Shown here piece after piece: positions 1-11,164 of a stretch of DNA of 64,000 nt. Below the pieces are notes generated by a model. That model saw only the letters and a list, made by a program, of their open reading frames with translations. It was not told the DNA's origin and searched no databases. The stretch is from positions 2,627,001 through 2,691,000 of the forward strand of contig JAULSR010000001.1 in assembly GCA_030512295.1 (NCBI GenBank), written 5' to 3'. The stretch is from Bombardia bombarda. Lineage: Eukaryota > Ascomycota > Sordariomycetes > Sordariales > Lasiosphaeriaceae. Numbering within the stretch: position 1 is the first letter of the stretch; each line of letters starts with the position of its first letter. A program made the translations under genes and the position numbers.

Positions 1-783
1 GAGGAAGAGGAGAACAACAACGCGCTCATGGCGACGTGTCTCGTCCTGACCTTCCAGTCGGTGCTGCTGGACGACGGCATGGTCGGGTACATGACTTTTG
101 CCCGGGGTATCGCCATCGTGGCATCGCACATGCACGCCAGGGGTATCAAGTCCATCTTTAGAGGTGGCGAGATGGAGAAGACGAAGGAGGAGGGCGACGA
201 GAGACCCGAGCAGCAGCCGCAATATCAGGAGCCGCTGCTAGTACCGTTAATCGACAAGAGCTGTGCCGGCGCGGTGGCTGTGATGGCGGTACAGACGCTT
301 GAGCCGCTTTTACGAGACAACAACAACCCTATCGAGAGGGAGTACCACAGGATGCTGCTCGACATGGCGAGGCAGCTCCGTGTATCGTCGTGGAGAGGAG
401 GTGCGTTTGCCCACAGCTCACTAAAATTTTGTTTATACCCACTGACAAGCGAAGCCTATCAAGCATTAGCAAAACACTACGCCTGGTGGATGACGCTGCC
501 GCACGAGCAGTTCCAGCACGTAGCCAACCAGAACAACCAGGCCATGCTTCTCCTGGCGACGCACTGGATTGCGTTGAAGCAGATAATCATGATGGCCACC
601 AGCACCACCACCGTCGGCAGTCAGGCCGAGGAAATGGGGATAGACATGGGCATGAAGCGGTGGCTGAGCCATCTCAACAGTCATGTCCATCTGGAATATG
701 CCGAGTTCAACAGCTGGCCGAGGTGGGTAGAAATGCAAATGCAGCTGGGACTGGACCGCAATGCAAGCTTCTTAAGGAAGTAA
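1..783 (+). CDS. C-terminal part of a fungal Zn2Cys6-type transcription factor (UPC2-like family), 5' end outside the window
   Basis: The reading frame is open from base 1, so the gene starts to the left of the window; the stop is TAA at 781-783. The visible part looks like the C-terminal activation/ligand-binding half of fungal C6 regulators of the sterol-uptake (UPC2-like) type. A helical segment around FQSVLLDDGMVGYMTFARG is followed by a charged linker, then NQAMLLLATHWIALKQI and a closing NSWPRWVEMQMQ. The Zn2Cys6 DNA-binding domain would be N-terminal and is not visible. A 54-nt intron at 401-454 is likely: donor GTGCGT, branch CTGAC, acceptor GAAG. It keeps the frame and removes a stretch unlike the flanks, joining SSWRG to AYQALAKHY. 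Expected role is sequence-specific transcriptional regulation in the nucleus. The family call is from recalled motif resemblance; the target genes cannot be inferred. Confidence 0.6.
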   Translation, partial: EEEENNNALMATCLVLTFQSVLLDDGMVGYMTFARGIAIVASHMHARGIKSIFRGGEMEKTKEEGDERPEQQPQYQEPLLVPLIDKSCAGAVAVMAVQTLEPLLRDNNNPIEREYHRMLLDMARQLRVSSWRGGAFAHSSLKFCLYPLTSEAYQALAKHYAWWMTLPHEQFQHVANQNNQAMLLLATHWIALKQIIMMATSTTTVGSQAEEMGIDMGMKRWLSHLNSHVHLEYAEFNSWPRWVEMQMQLGLDRNASFLRK

Positions 784-1509
784 GATCAGAGACCATTAAG
801 GGTAGGGTAGTGCAGTGTGTAAAAGACAGATACAGTCCAGTCTGTAAAGGATGATGACAAAACACGGTTCTATCCATGTCTTTGATGCGTCGAGTGAATA
901 ATTCAGAGGTTTACCCTACCGAAATTGGAAGGTCCTCAGGTACCGGTCTGGTTGCGTAAACAGATGACGCCTCGAGGGCCAGGCGGCCATATAAAGTACA
1001 TGATATGAACCGAGTCTTCCTGTATTAGAGTCAGGGCTGTCCATCTATGTGTCGTGCAAAAGTACCCTATCAGAGTCAATTCTAACTTGACATAATAACA
1101 TTAACTACAGACAGCTCTGGAGTGCCTAAAAGAATAACGAGCAAAGAAAAATCAAAAAGAGGGAAGAAAAACATACAGCACCAGGGATTCGCTGGTCGTC
1201 ACCGACCCAACTACTAGTCTGGCGATTAGTGGCTTATCTAGGGCAGAGCGGACGGGATGCCGAGTTTTCCACTATCTATGGCCGTATGTGAAAGACCATG
1301 ATAGTTTCTGTCGTCATATAGGAGGTTCAGAGGGTGTCGTAATGGGATAGCACATGGCTATCGCAGAGTTGCTCGAAAATGACCACGTCGTAATACGATG
1401 AGCGTTGGAAAATTCAAACTTTGAAAGGAGAAATGATGCAGGAAATGTGAAATTGGAAGAGAGCATTAGAAGAAGAAAAAAAGAAGAAAAAAGTGAATAT
1501 AAAAAATGA

Positions 1510-1601
1510 AGGTCGTGCCCAGGTTCGAACTGGGGTTATTGGTAGACAATGAGAAAGATTCTCTTCAAAAACCAAAGTGATAACCACTACACTACACAAC
1601 C
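1510..1601 (-). tRNA. tRNA-Gln (anticodon UUG) with intron
   Basis: Read on the minus strand, the acceptor GGTTGTG (1601-1595) pairs with CACGACC ending at 1511. The D arm is GTGTAGTGGTTATCAC. The anticodon stem TTGGT pairs with ACCAA, and the loop TT-TTG-A gives anticodon UUG. The T arm is CCCAG-TTCGAAC-CTGGG. About 20 nt separate position 37 from the 3' half of the anticodon loop, which is the standard position for a tRNA intron removed by tRNA splicing endonuclease. The discriminator base is U. An oligo-T stretch follows, suitable as a Pol III terminator. It decodes CAA codons. Confidence 0.93.
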
Positions 1602-2192
1602 ATTCAGTGTGTTTGACGAGTTCACGCAGTCCTAAATTCAAACTAACAAGTGTGCGCAAAATCTGAGTTCCCCTCACTCGCGCCCCTCCGGGGGCAGCTA
1701 ACCCCACGTCATAAGGTTGCGTCTTCCCAACGCGCTCTGTAGCTCGAGCTCGAGACATGTCACGGTATGCCTAAACCACTTCACGTGTAATTTTGATAGC
1801 GTTGTACCTTTTGAATGGCCGACTCCTTAAGATCGTAAGATCTATGAATTGTTGAAGCAACAAACTCGTAGTGACTCAAAACTCCTTGAACATCGATGTA
1901 TCGGTGCAGTGCTTCTTTGACGTCCTAATACCCCTAATTCGGGCAGCGGGATATAGCTCTTTTAACCCCTGCACGCACACCTAAGGTACCTACCTGGTTG
2001 CCAGCCGGCATCGACTCAACTGTCAACGTCGCCCAACAAGGGCCATAGATCCATCCGTGTCTCGCGCATCGCATCGCATCGCATGCATCGCATCGTGAAT
2101 ACCACCACCTCATCACACCATTAATTCCAAAGTATCCGCCTTTTAATAGCTGTTTTGGGTGCAAACGATACACAGCTTAATTCTGCGCCGAG

Positions 2193-2222
2193 ATGTTAGC
2201 ACAGCATATCACCTGCCGGTAG
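2193..2222 (+). promoter_or_regulatory. Upstream ORF (9 codons plus stop) ending one base before the RAV1 start codon
   Basis: An ATG at 2193 opens a 9-codon frame that ends with TAG at 2220-2222. One base follows, then the RAV1 ATG at 2224. If the mRNA leader covers this region, the main start could be reached by leaky scanning or by reinitiation over almost no distance. The transcript start is not known from sequence. Confidence 0.4.
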
Positions 2223-2223
2223 T

Positions 2224-5200
2224 ATGAAAGCAGTCCTGCCCGGAAAGCCAGAATCCCGGCTTCAAGCTCTGGCAACGGGCTATTGGGATTCCCGCCGCGT
2301 CACCGTGAGTGTCAATGTCTACTAAACCAACTTCCACCAAGCTGACTCTGTCTCCCTCCCATACATAGGCCTATATAACTGGCAATGCCTTCTCCATCCT
2401 CGGCGAGCCCGACACCCTTCTCCAGACCGTCTATGATGACGACGAGGCGCCTCTCAAGGCCATCGCCCTGGACGAGGCCTCGGGCAAGATAGCCGTCTGC
2501 ACCCGTCGCGCCGTCCGCATATACAAGCCCTACGGTCACGACGAGGATGCCCTAAGCGTATGCCCCGCACCTGTCTCCCAAGCCTCTCTCTGCTACACAT
2601 CATAACAGAATCAGTCGCTGACACTGCCTACCTTATTTAGTGGGCGCTCCAATCGACCTTCACCCTCGAACAAGACGGATACGACAACAAAGGAGAAGGA
2701 GAGTCCTCCACAGCCATATCCCTCTCGTGGGGCGCCACCGAAGAGCTGCTAGTCGCCCACTCCTCCCTCGAGCTATACCAAACCTCCTCAACCCCCGAAT
2801 GCTCCTGGCGCAAGCGCCTGGCCAACCCCGCCCGCCTCGCCAGCCTGTCCTACGACTCGGCCTATATTGCCTCCGTAGGCCAGTACGATCGACTGGTCAA
2901 GGTCTGGCGCCGGCTGAGCTTCGGCTCCGACGATGTGCGCTTCGACTTCATCTACCTGCCACACCCGGAGCTCGTGACGGGCATCCAGTGGCGGCGTCCC
3001 CACCACGTCGACCAGACCATCGACAACGTTCTATACACCTTCTGCGTCGACAACCAGCTGCGCATATGGACTGGCTCCGATAGTCACGGCCAGCAGCATC
3101 TGCACCTGTGGGGCAAGGTCGACCTGGCGGCCGCCATCCAGGACAGAGCGCTCCAGGGCTCGGGCACGGGCGGCGTGCCGAGCCTTCGCTGGGCGTTTGT
3201 CATGCACGGCCGGGATCTCTCTAATGCGACAGAGAAGGCGGTGCAGGAAGGGGCGTCGCTGGACGAGGACGTCCCTGCGCTAGAACACCTTATCGCGGTT
3301 GCGAATCGGAGCCCCGAGATATGTGTCGTGATGGACGGCCGGGGCCACATGTCTGCCTGGGCCCTGGAGAATGTTGGGTGTAAGACGCAAAAGTCAAATA
3401 TCTTCAGCGTAGCCCATGTCACGTCGGCAGAATTTGATTTTCTCAAGGGCGCGTCGGCCGCGTTGAGCCCGCACGTCGAGGTCTACAGTTATTGCAACAC
3501 GGGCGGCCACTTACACATCCTGCTGCACTTCTTCGACGGCAGAGTCGAGGTCTACCGCAGCAACATCGCTTCCTTCTTCAACCCGAACCCCAAGGCAGTG
3601 CACATGACGCTGCAATGTCTGTGGACTGGGCATTCGGCACCTATTAGGAAAATCGTTCGCAACAATAGTGGCCGCGCCATCGTATCACGCACAGGAAACG
3701 GCCAGAGCATCATATGGAAACACGAGCTAAATTCAAAGCGGACGACCTTGTCCCGCCAGGTGATCATCAATCATGACCAACATATTCATCGAATGTGTCT
3801 CCTTCGAAAGGGGCGTTTTGTTGTATTCCTCCGACATGAGACCATATCCCTTTGGGACTCCCGGCAGTCGAATCCCCTGTTACTGGCCGAGACCTCCTAT
3901 GATATCCCAGGGAAGCCGCTCTGTTTACTTATCCTTCCCCGGCACAAACCTGAGGAGTTTACCACAGCGCATATTGCCACCATCACATCAGAGAAGCAAG
4001 GCATCGTCTGGGAAGTAAAGCTTCCATTCTACTCCCCCAACGACGGTGGCAACGCGCCGGCAGCAGCCGTCAACGGAAACAGCAACGGCACCACCCATCA
4101 CCCGCAACAAAAACAACAAGGCGCAATCCGCGAATTCGTCAAATTCCAACTAGAAGATGCTGGAGACCTCGCCTACGTCCTCCCAGTCGACCCAGCCGGC
4201 GCCTCCCCCGTCATCTCGGGCTTTCTCGACGTCTTTGCGCGCGACGTGGCCATCTCGTACACGCACTCGGGCCGAGTCGAGTTCTGGACAGCGAGGGTCG
4301 GACACCACCAACAGCAGCAGACTACAGGAGAAGGAGCAGGGATAGCAGAGGCCAAGGTAGAATGGCTCTCGACCAGCTCGATGGAGACGGGCGTGGCCAG
4401 CCCCGCCCTCGTGAGCGGCAGCACCATGAAGAAGGCGGCGCTGGTCAACGCGACGCGCTCGGCCCTGACCATCTGGGACATTCGCGGCGCGCGGCTCGAG
4501 TACAACGAGGACTTTGAGAGCCAGCACACGACGATCCAGGACCTCGACTGGACGTCGACGCCCGACAGTCAGTCGATCCTGGCGGTGGGGTTCCCGCATA
4601 GGGTGCTGCTGCTGTCGCAGATGCGGTTTGATTACCTGAACAAGGGGCCGGCGTGGGCGGCGGTCAGGGAGATCAGCATCCGCGAGTTTACGCCGCATCC
4701 GATCGGGGATAGCACCTGGCTGGGGGACGGGCATCTGGTGATTGGGGCGGGGAATCAGTTCTTTGTGCACGATCGGCTGTTTGATGTGGGGGAGAGCAGG
4801 GAGGTTGTTAAGGAGAGCTTGGGGGTGGGGTCGTTGAGGAGGGGGGAAGGGGGGGAGGAGAAGAAGAGGGGGAAGGGTAAGGGGAAGTGGGATTTGTTCG
4901 AGGTGGTGCAGAGGCTGAATGGGCCGCTGCCGGTGTTTCATCCGCAGTTTCTGAGCCAGTGCATGCTGGCGGGCAAGATTGCGCTCGTGCATATGATTCT
5001 GCTGGCGCTAAATAAGACGCTCATGTATTGGGTGGAGGGGGAGGCGGTGGATGATTATCTTGGGCTGGAGATGGGGGTATTTTATGGGGTCGGGGTGAAG
5101 ACCACGATACACAAGTCTTCGGCGGGTAGGGACGTCGGGGAGTATTTTAGTAGTCGACGCATGTCGTACGATGGCGACGACGACTCGTTCAGCGAGGAGG

Positions 5201-6841
5201 TTGCTGCTGCCATTACGAAGAAGTTGAAACGGATCGAGTTGCCGCAGCTCTCGAGCCAAGAGCAGATCCAGCTGCTGGACATTGTCGAGTGCGCCGGCAT
5301 GGTAGAGAAGCAGCGGCGGTCGCTGGACGAGAACGGGGCGCGCTTCATGCTCTTCTTCCGCCAGCACGCGTTGCGCAGGGGGTATTCGCTTCAGCCTCCG
5401 TGGCGCGAGATCAACTGGGCATACCACTCGGGCAGCCAGGACATACTGCTGGACTTTGCGACGCGCCGGCAGCACGGCAAGCTGCGGTGGGACAGCGCGC
5501 GCGAGAGCGGCATGTTCATGTGGCTGACGGACACGGCGGCGGTGCGGGCGCAATTTGAGGTGATTGCGCGGAACGAGTATACGAAGAGGGAGGACGAGAA
5601 GAACCCGGTGGATTGCAGTTTGTATTATCTGGCGCTGCGCAAGAAGACGGTGCTGCAGGGGTTGTGGAGGATCGCGCACGGGAACAAGGAGCAGAAGGCG
5701 ACGCAGAAGCTGCTGGCGAATAACTTTGAGGATCCGAGGTGGAGGACGGCGGCGTTGAAGAATGCGTATGCGTTGATGAGTAGGAGACGGTATGGTAAGT
5801 CTTGTCTTTTTCTTTCACAGATGTTGCTTTTTGTTCTGGAAAGATGCAGGTTTTGAAAGGGGTTTGGTTTGCTGACATGCTTGCTCTGTGGTACAGAGTA
5901 CGCTGTGGCCTTTTTCCTGCTGGGCGACCACTTGTCCGAAGCTGTGAGTCTTTGCCTGAACCAGCTCAGGGACCTGCAGCTGGCTATCGCGGTAGCACGG
6001 GTCTACGAGGGTGACCAGGGCCCGGTGCTACGCAAGCTGCTGGAGGAGGAGGTCCTGGCGATCGCGGCGCAGGAGGGCAACCGATGGCTTGCGTCGTGGG
6101 CGTTTTGGATGATGCATCGCAGGGATATGGCGGTGCGGGCGTTGGTTGTAAGTTTCTTCCTTATCTTTTCTGTTTATCGTTTTGTTTTTGGTTATGTTCC
6201 GGGGAGGTTTTGCCAGAGAGATAGATGGTTGCTAACTTGTGTGTCTGAAAACCTCAGACACCGGTGTATGACCTCTTGGAAACCCCTGGGTCGCCCGACC
6301 TCAAGTCCAAGTCATTCCTGACCGATGACCCTGCCTTGGTCATTCTATACTCCCAGCTGCGGCAAAAAACGCTGCAGACGCTACGCGGCGCCTCAAAGGT
6401 GACGCCCAAGGCTGAATGGGAGTTTGTGCTACATAGTGCACGGCTTTATGACAGGATGGGGTGTGACTTGCTTGGTTTGGACCTGGGTATGTTTCGCTAT
6501 TCTTGCTTTTTCACTTTGGTTGCTTCACGACATGATGAAGGAAAAATACTAACATATGGTACCAAATAACAGTGCGCAACTGGGAGTTCCTCAAGCCCAA
6601 TATGAACATGGTGTCGGGTCTGGGCGGCGAGATCAACCCGCTCAGCCTGCTGAAGCGTAGGAGCTCGCTGGTGGTGGCAGACTTGCCGGTTTCACCGGCT
6701 GCGGTCGCGGCGACGCAGATGATGATGCCGTCGGAAATGAAGTCAGGCGGCGGTAACCAGAAGCAGGAGAAGGACAAGAAGCCGCCGACGGTGTTTGAGG
6801 AGCCTGACATGAATTCCTTGCTGGATAGGTTTGGGTTTTGA
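2224..6841 (+). CDS. RAV1: RAV1: RAVE complex WD40 subunit that promotes V-ATPase assembly
   Basis: Six exons: 2224-2304, 2369-2557, 2641-5794, 5897-6147, 6258-6486, 6573-6841; about 1390 residues, close to the length of yeast Rav1. All five introns have GT-AG ends and keep the frame. The N-terminal half shows WD40-like repeats (VWRRLSF, LRIWTGS, SIIWKHEL, ISLWDSR and others). A low-complexity KRGKGKGK stretch lies near residue 830, followed by the family's conserved C-terminal helical region with YEYAVAFFLLGDHLSEAV and NRWLASWAFWMMHRRD. In yeast, Rav1 works with Skp1 and Rav2 on the endosome/vacuole surface to reassemble V1 with Vo sectors after glucose or pH change. The start is the first ATG after a short upstream ORF and gives an immediate match (PESRLQALATGYWDSRR). 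The alternating tandem Gly/Glu/Lys stretch is in frame. Confidence 0.9.
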
Positions 6842-8012
6842 GCAACCCACCCGGCAGTATTGATTGGCGGGGTGGTGGAAAGTCTACCTTGTTCGATTGT
6901 ATACATATGATATGGGAGGTGGTGGCAATAGTGCAAGGTGCGCCAATGTGATGGTTTAGGAGGAGATAGAACAAGATGGGAGGAAGCTAGGCTATCACTA
7001 CTGAAGTAGATGCACGGGTAGAAAGAGGTTTAGCTATGTAGCTAGTTAGGCTGTGCAGGTTCTGGTGGGAATCACGAGATTGATTCCCACTGCTGATTAT
7101 TATGTGTAGACGTCATGGAGATGTGATGCTAGTTTTGTGATATTGCAGGTTTACGTCCTTGGTGATTAGTCGTTGGTAGCTAAGTGGCTAGAATCAGTTG
7201 TTGGACACGCCAGATAATGAGAGTATATAGATAGTTGAAGCCAGACCGTAATTGGGGGTAGAATGGCAGGTAGGGAGTATCTCAAGGATATCGATGGCTT
7301 CCATGATGATAAAGGGGCGAGGGGGTGGGTGGTAGCGCACGAAGAGCGCGAGTGTGCATGATATTTGTGAGCTAGGGCCCATTTAAAGAGTGAAATACTG
7401 AACAGTTACATCATCTGATCATTCAGCCAGTCACTTTGGCGGAGTGGTTAACGCGCTGCCCTGCTAATGGCAAGTTAGTATGTTAGGCAGTTCCTTCGGG
7501 AGCGTAGGTTCGAATCCTACAGGTGACGTCTTTTTTTACTTCGGTTTGGTAGAACTTTTTGTTTTCCTCATCTGATATCATATAGGAAGAAGCATTTGCT
7601 GTTTCTCCGTTTATTCATATGTGGGATGGCGATCGGATGTGATCAACAACCGAACTTGGTGAGACAACGTACAAAGGAGAAGGGGGCAGGCACTAGGATA
7701 CCAAGCAATCAAAACAAGCCAAACGGAAATCCGCATTTATTTTGCTAGCTATGACACAAGAAAAGAGCATCGATTCCTTCCCTCTTTGAACTTATTTACC
7801 CCCACTATCAGTACGTCGTCCTATTTTATCCCACATTTACCTACCCCGCGCTGTATGCAGCCATCACCACACGTTCTTCCCATCTCACGCGCCGGCATCA
7901 GCCAAGCTCGGAGACTCATCCATACGTGCACATACATAAATAACTACGCATTTTACATCAACTTTGCATCACAATATGACGATATAAACCAGCTAACTTC
8001 TTCAAGAACACC
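6842..8012. other. Intergenic region containing a tRNA gene
   Basis: 1.2 kb between RAV1 and the BLOC1S1-like gene. It holds the tRNA-Ser gene at 7430-7528. The last 400 bases are the presumed leader of the next gene, with several short out-of-frame ATG frames. Nothing else is recognisable. Confidence 0.7.
7430..7528 (+). tRNA. tRNA-Ser (anticodon GCU) with intron
   Basis: The acceptor GTCACTT pairs with AGGTGAC at the 3' end. The anticodon stem CTGCC pairs with GGCAG, and the loop CT-GCT-A gives anticodon GCU. About 17 nt of intron follow position 37. A long variable arm (TTCC-TTC-GGGA type) identifies the serine class. The T arm is GTAGG-TTCGAAT-CCTAC, the discriminator is G, and a T7 Pol III terminator begins three bases downstream. 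It decodes AGC/AGU codons. Confidence 0.95.
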
Positions 8013-9095
8013 ATGCCTCCCCCACTCCTACCTTTCCTCTCCCACCCGCCCCAGGCCCGGCCATCACCCGCGTCCGTGACCAGCGCCACCGCCGGCGGGA
8101 CCACCTCCGCATCGGCCTCAGCATCTGTTGGTCCGGCGTCAACGTCAGCGTCAACGTCAGCGTCAACCGCAGCCTCAGTAGCATCCTCGTCGCAACGATC
8201 GCCAGCGTCCTTCTTCCCCCCTTCATCCGCAACCTCGGTCTCCTCCCTGGCGCATCATCTCCTCCTGCCACACCCCCACCATCCACCAGGTCCAGCAGCA
8301 TTACCAGCACCACCACCACCACCACCACCAACAACCACAACCAGCAGCAACAGCCATGCCCGCACTACTACCACAACCACAACTGCCTCGGCATCCTCCA
8401 CCACCGCCAGCACGCAGCGTCAGATCGACGAGGCGCGCAACGCCGTCGTGGCTTCGATCGGCAACATGGTGGACCGCGAGCTGGCGGGGCGGGCGGCGCT
8501 GCTGCACGCCAACAAGGCGGCCATCGAGCGGCAGGAGCGCGACGTGGCGCGCACGCTGGATGGGTTCAGGAGGGACAATGACCGGCTCGCGAGGCTGGCG
8601 GACGAGCACACGCGCAAGGTGAAGGAGATTGGGAATGTGCAGAACTGGGCCGAGATGTTGGAGAGGGATTTCTTGATTATGGAGGAGACGTTGAGGCTGG
8701 TTCGGGAGGGGGAGGGGGAGGGGGGTGGAGGGAGTGGGGATGAGCGGAGTTGGAGTGGGAGTTATAGTGGGAGTGGGAGTGAGAGGAGTTGGGAAGGGAG
8801 TGAGGATGGCAATGAGGGAAGGAGGGATGGAGAGGGGGATGTTGTGATGGGGGATGATGAGCAGGAGGAGGAGAGTTTGACGGCGTCGACTCCAGTTGAT
8901 AAAGGTAAGGGGAGGGAGGTTGACAAGGCGGAAGCGGATTTGACATCTGTCGGCGTACAGGGAGAAGCACCGTCATCGGGGGTTGTTGTTTTGGAAGCGT
9001 CAGCGATTCCCGAGTTGGTGCCGCTTCCAGAGTCACCGCCGCCTGGAATCGCCCTTGGTGTTAATGAACCAGGTTCAAAATCTGCGGCGGCATGA
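8013..9095 (+). CDS. BLOC-1 subunit 1 / GCN5L1-like protein with long low-complexity flanks
   Basis: Intronless, 360 residues. The conserved part is roughly residues 130-235. It includes ARNAVVASIGNMVDREL, a coiled-coil heptad region, and the signature VKEIGNVQNWAEMLERDF, which matches the KEIGDVENWA region of the GCN5L1/BLOC1S1 family. The N-terminal 130 residues are Ser/Ala/Thr/Pro-rich, with short tandem DNA repeats at about 8136-8171 and a CAC run near 8302. The C-terminal third is Gly/Glu/Ser-rich and acidic. Family members work in BLOC-1 or BORC-type complexes in endosomal and lysosomal/vacuolar trafficking; in yeast the BLOC-1-like complex acts on endosomal Rab cycling. Animal homologues are about 125-150 residues, so this protein is long because of the added disordered ends. 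The start is the first ATG in frame; a start further in would also keep the domain. Confidence 0.75.
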   Translation: MPPPLLPFLSHPPQARPSPASVTSATAGGTTSASASASVGPASTSASTSASTAASVASSSQRSPASFFPPSSATSVSSLAHHLLLPHPHHPPGPAALPAPPPPPPPTTTTSSNSHARTTTTTTTASASSTTASTQRQIDEARNAVVASIGNMVDRELAGRAALLHANKAAIERQERDVARTLDGFRRDNDRLARLADEHTRKVKEIGNVQNWAEMLERDFLIMEETLRLVREGEGEGGGGSGDERSWSGSYSGSGSERSWEGSEDGNEGRRDGEGDVVMGDDEQEEESLTASTPVDKGKGREVDKAEADLTSVGVQGEAPSSGVVVLEASAIPELVPLPESPPPGIALGVNEPGSKSAAA

Positions 9096-9338
9096 CTTGA
9101 CTGCAGCATCTCCTATCACCTTTTCCCACTTTGTGACGAATTACGACATGAACGAGAGATACCAAGGCGGATCTGGAGCGGATTACATTGCCTTGTTTCA
9201 TGATATTTTATCATCTCCTACTCATCTACAATATATGTTCGATAGTCCAATAATCAAATAGTAGTACACCACAAGTCCGTCTTCCAGACATCGCATGCCC
9301 TTGTCTCGATACTACATGCCAGCCAGCGAGGGCGGCAT
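9096..9338. other. Short convergent 3' spacer
   Basis: About 240 bases between the stop codons of the BLOC1S1-like gene (plus) and TSC13 (minus). Both 3' untranslated regions and terminators must fit or overlap here. No gene is visible. Confidence 0.7.
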
Positions 9339-10289
9339 CTAGATGAGACCGGGCAACATGGTGTAGCGCTTCTTGTGGTAGCGGTCGCCAAACTCCTTGC
9401 GCAGGGCCTTCTCCTTGCCGCGCGACCAGTCGCGCATGTAGACAGTGCCGAAGCAGATGAAGAAGACGACAGAGAAGCTGCGGCTGATGAGGATAACACC
9501 GACCCAGGCCAGGACCTCGAACATGTAGTTGGGGCTAGTGACCCAGTTGCTGCCGATGCAGTTGGGGATGCCCCTCTCAGTGCCACCGGGCTTGCGCAGG
9601 CTGGCCAGGTGCTGGTGGACGATCCAGTTGCACGACTCGCCGACGGCGAAGAGGGCGAGACCAAGGTAGTCGAGGGGTCCGAGGACGTCGCGGGAGGCCA
9701 TGGAGCCGGGGGCGTAGATGTCGAGGGCGCACAGGAGGCCGGCAAAGGTCCAGTAGAAGAAGGAGTTGCGGAAGATGTTGACGGCGGGCATGGTGTTGGC
9801 CGAGAACTTGTGGACGAACAGCGTCTCCCACTCGCGCTTGAGGAAGTGCAGGTGGAAGAGGCCCATGAGCAGCCACTGGACCTGCGTCAGGGGGGCCTCG
9901 GCCTCGCTCTTGGAGACGAAGGGCAAGATGCGGTAGATGTAGGGGCGGACCAGGGGGATCAGGGCGTGGAAGAGGATGGGGCCAAAGTACTCGACGACGA
10001 AGACGGTGCGCCAGGCGATCTGGGCGCCCAGGTCCTTGACCACCAGCTCGCCGGCGGAGGCGACGCCGGCCTCATCGCGGAGGAGGGCGTTGCGGTTCTT
10101 GAGGATCTTCTTGGTGGTGGGGTCGAAGAGGCCGATGCGGTTGAAGTCTTGGATGCCGGATTGGCGCGCAATCAGCAGCTTGGCGTCCTCGACCGTGGCA
10201 TCGCGGGGGAGCTCGACCTGTGCAGGGAGCTTCTTGATCGGCTTCTTTGGTGCTCGGTTCGTGAGCTTGAGTGAAAGGGTGGACGCCAT
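9339..10289 (-). CDS. TSC13: TSC13: very-long-chain trans-2-enoyl-CoA reductase
   Basis: A single exon of 316 residues, near the 310 of yeast Tsc13. It catalyses the last, NADPH-dependent step of each cycle of very-long-chain fatty acid elongation in the ER membrane, supplying sphingolipid synthesis. Residues about 1-80 form the ubiquitin-like N-terminal region of this family (PRDATVEDAKLLIARQSGI). Several hydrophobic membrane segments follow. The C-terminal half is a steroid 5-alpha-reductase-like domain with GSNWVTSPNYMFEVLAWVGV, whose conserved tyrosine region is important in the family. The C-terminus KKRYTMLPGLI is typical, including lysines near the end. The start is MASTLSLKL at 10289: upstream in-frame codons exist but encode non-conserved sequence, and this ATG gives the family length. 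It is divergent from MTR4. Confidence 0.92.
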   Translation of the reverse strand: MASTLSLKLTNRAPKKPIKKLPAQVELPRDATVEDAKLLIARQSGIQDFNRIGLFDPTTKKILKNRNALLRDEAGVASAGELVVKDLGAQIAWRTVFVVEYFGPILFHALIPLVRPYIYRILPFVSKSEAEAPLTQVQWLLMGLFHLHFLKREWETLFVHKFSANTMPAVNIFRNSFFYWTFAGLLCALDIYAPGSMASRDVLGPLDYLGLALFAVGESCNWIVHQHLASLRKPGGTERGIPNCIGSNWVTSPNYMFEVLAWVGVILISRSFSVVFFICFGTVYMRDWSRGKEKALRKEFGDRYHKKRYTMLPGLI

Positions 10290-11164
10290 TTCCGCTGTTC
10301 TTGTTTTTATGGTTAACAAGTTTGTGATGCTGGAGGGATAACCAGCACGTAGTAACTTTTTTTCCCAAGTTTCCGTTGAGCAACCCTTCCCACCAGGAAC
10401 TCTATCGCGCGATCCAATTGGCAATGACCGGCCCCAAGAATTTATTTTGTCGGGGGCCCCACCCATCGCACCCCCAAGCCTCGGGACCTTCCTGCCCCAG
10501 GTCCATCGCGTTCTCTCTCCAACTGACAGGGGTATCTGGGCAATCGAGAGTGGGGACCTGTTTGACGTCTTGAGGAGAGGTCTCCATCCTGGGCACCCTA
10601 ACGTCCTGCCATTGCCGCACTGCCAGCTCTTGATCAGAATAGATTTAAATTTGACCAACATGGTTTCCAGAAATTAACATTCCGAGACCATACGCGCCCA
10701 CGTTGCACGTACATCTTAACTATGGTTGTTTTTTATCAGTCGTAGAATTCAACAGGGAGTGATAAATGCACAAGGCCTCTTCTTCGCCCAAACTGAGACG
10801 CCCCACCTCGCAGCTCCCAAACAGAGCTCCAGCTTGGAGAAAGTCTCACCGCCCACGGCGGCTAGCAGAAAAGCGCTAGGCCCGCAATTTTCTGCCACCG
10901 ATCCCACCTCGATCGTGCAACTTTTTTTTCTTGCCGATAACATCTATCGTCTATCGGCAATCGGAAGTGCGGAAGAGAGCCCAAGAGCCTCCCGTTCTAC
11001 GTCCCCCACGCACCTATCGCGCTTCTTCTATTTCTGGGGAATCTGTATCGCCTGATTTCCCCAGTCGGGCTGACGACAAACTCTACGACTCCCGCGCAGG
11101 CCTGCGCTATTCGGCCTTTTCACAATTGAAACCGCAACTGCAGCTGCAACCGCAATTGCCCATC
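10290..11164. promoter_or_regulatory. Divergent promoter region shared by TSC13 and MTR4
   Basis: 875 bases between two divergently transcribed conserved genes. The MTR4-proximal side has pyrimidine-rich stretches (a T9 run near 10922) and a CTGCAGCTGCAACCGCAATTG-like repetitive leader just before the ATG. I cannot identify specific operator sites. Confidence 0.5.

Larger units (their letters stand above)
784..2223. other. Intergenic region with one tRNA gene
   Basis: About 1.4 kb between the stop of the C6 regulator and the start of RAV1. It holds the tRNA-Gln gene at 1510-1601 and a short GCATC pentamer repeat at about 2067-2096. The final 300 bases are the leader and promoter of RAV1. Open frames here are short and lack codon bias; I see no protein gene. 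Confidence 0.7.

Noticed and set aside
9375..10274. 299-codon plus-strand open frame
   Set aside because: It is fully antisense to TSC13, with composition (Glu/Val/Leu/Asp/Gly) typical of the reverse complement of a GC-rich gene.
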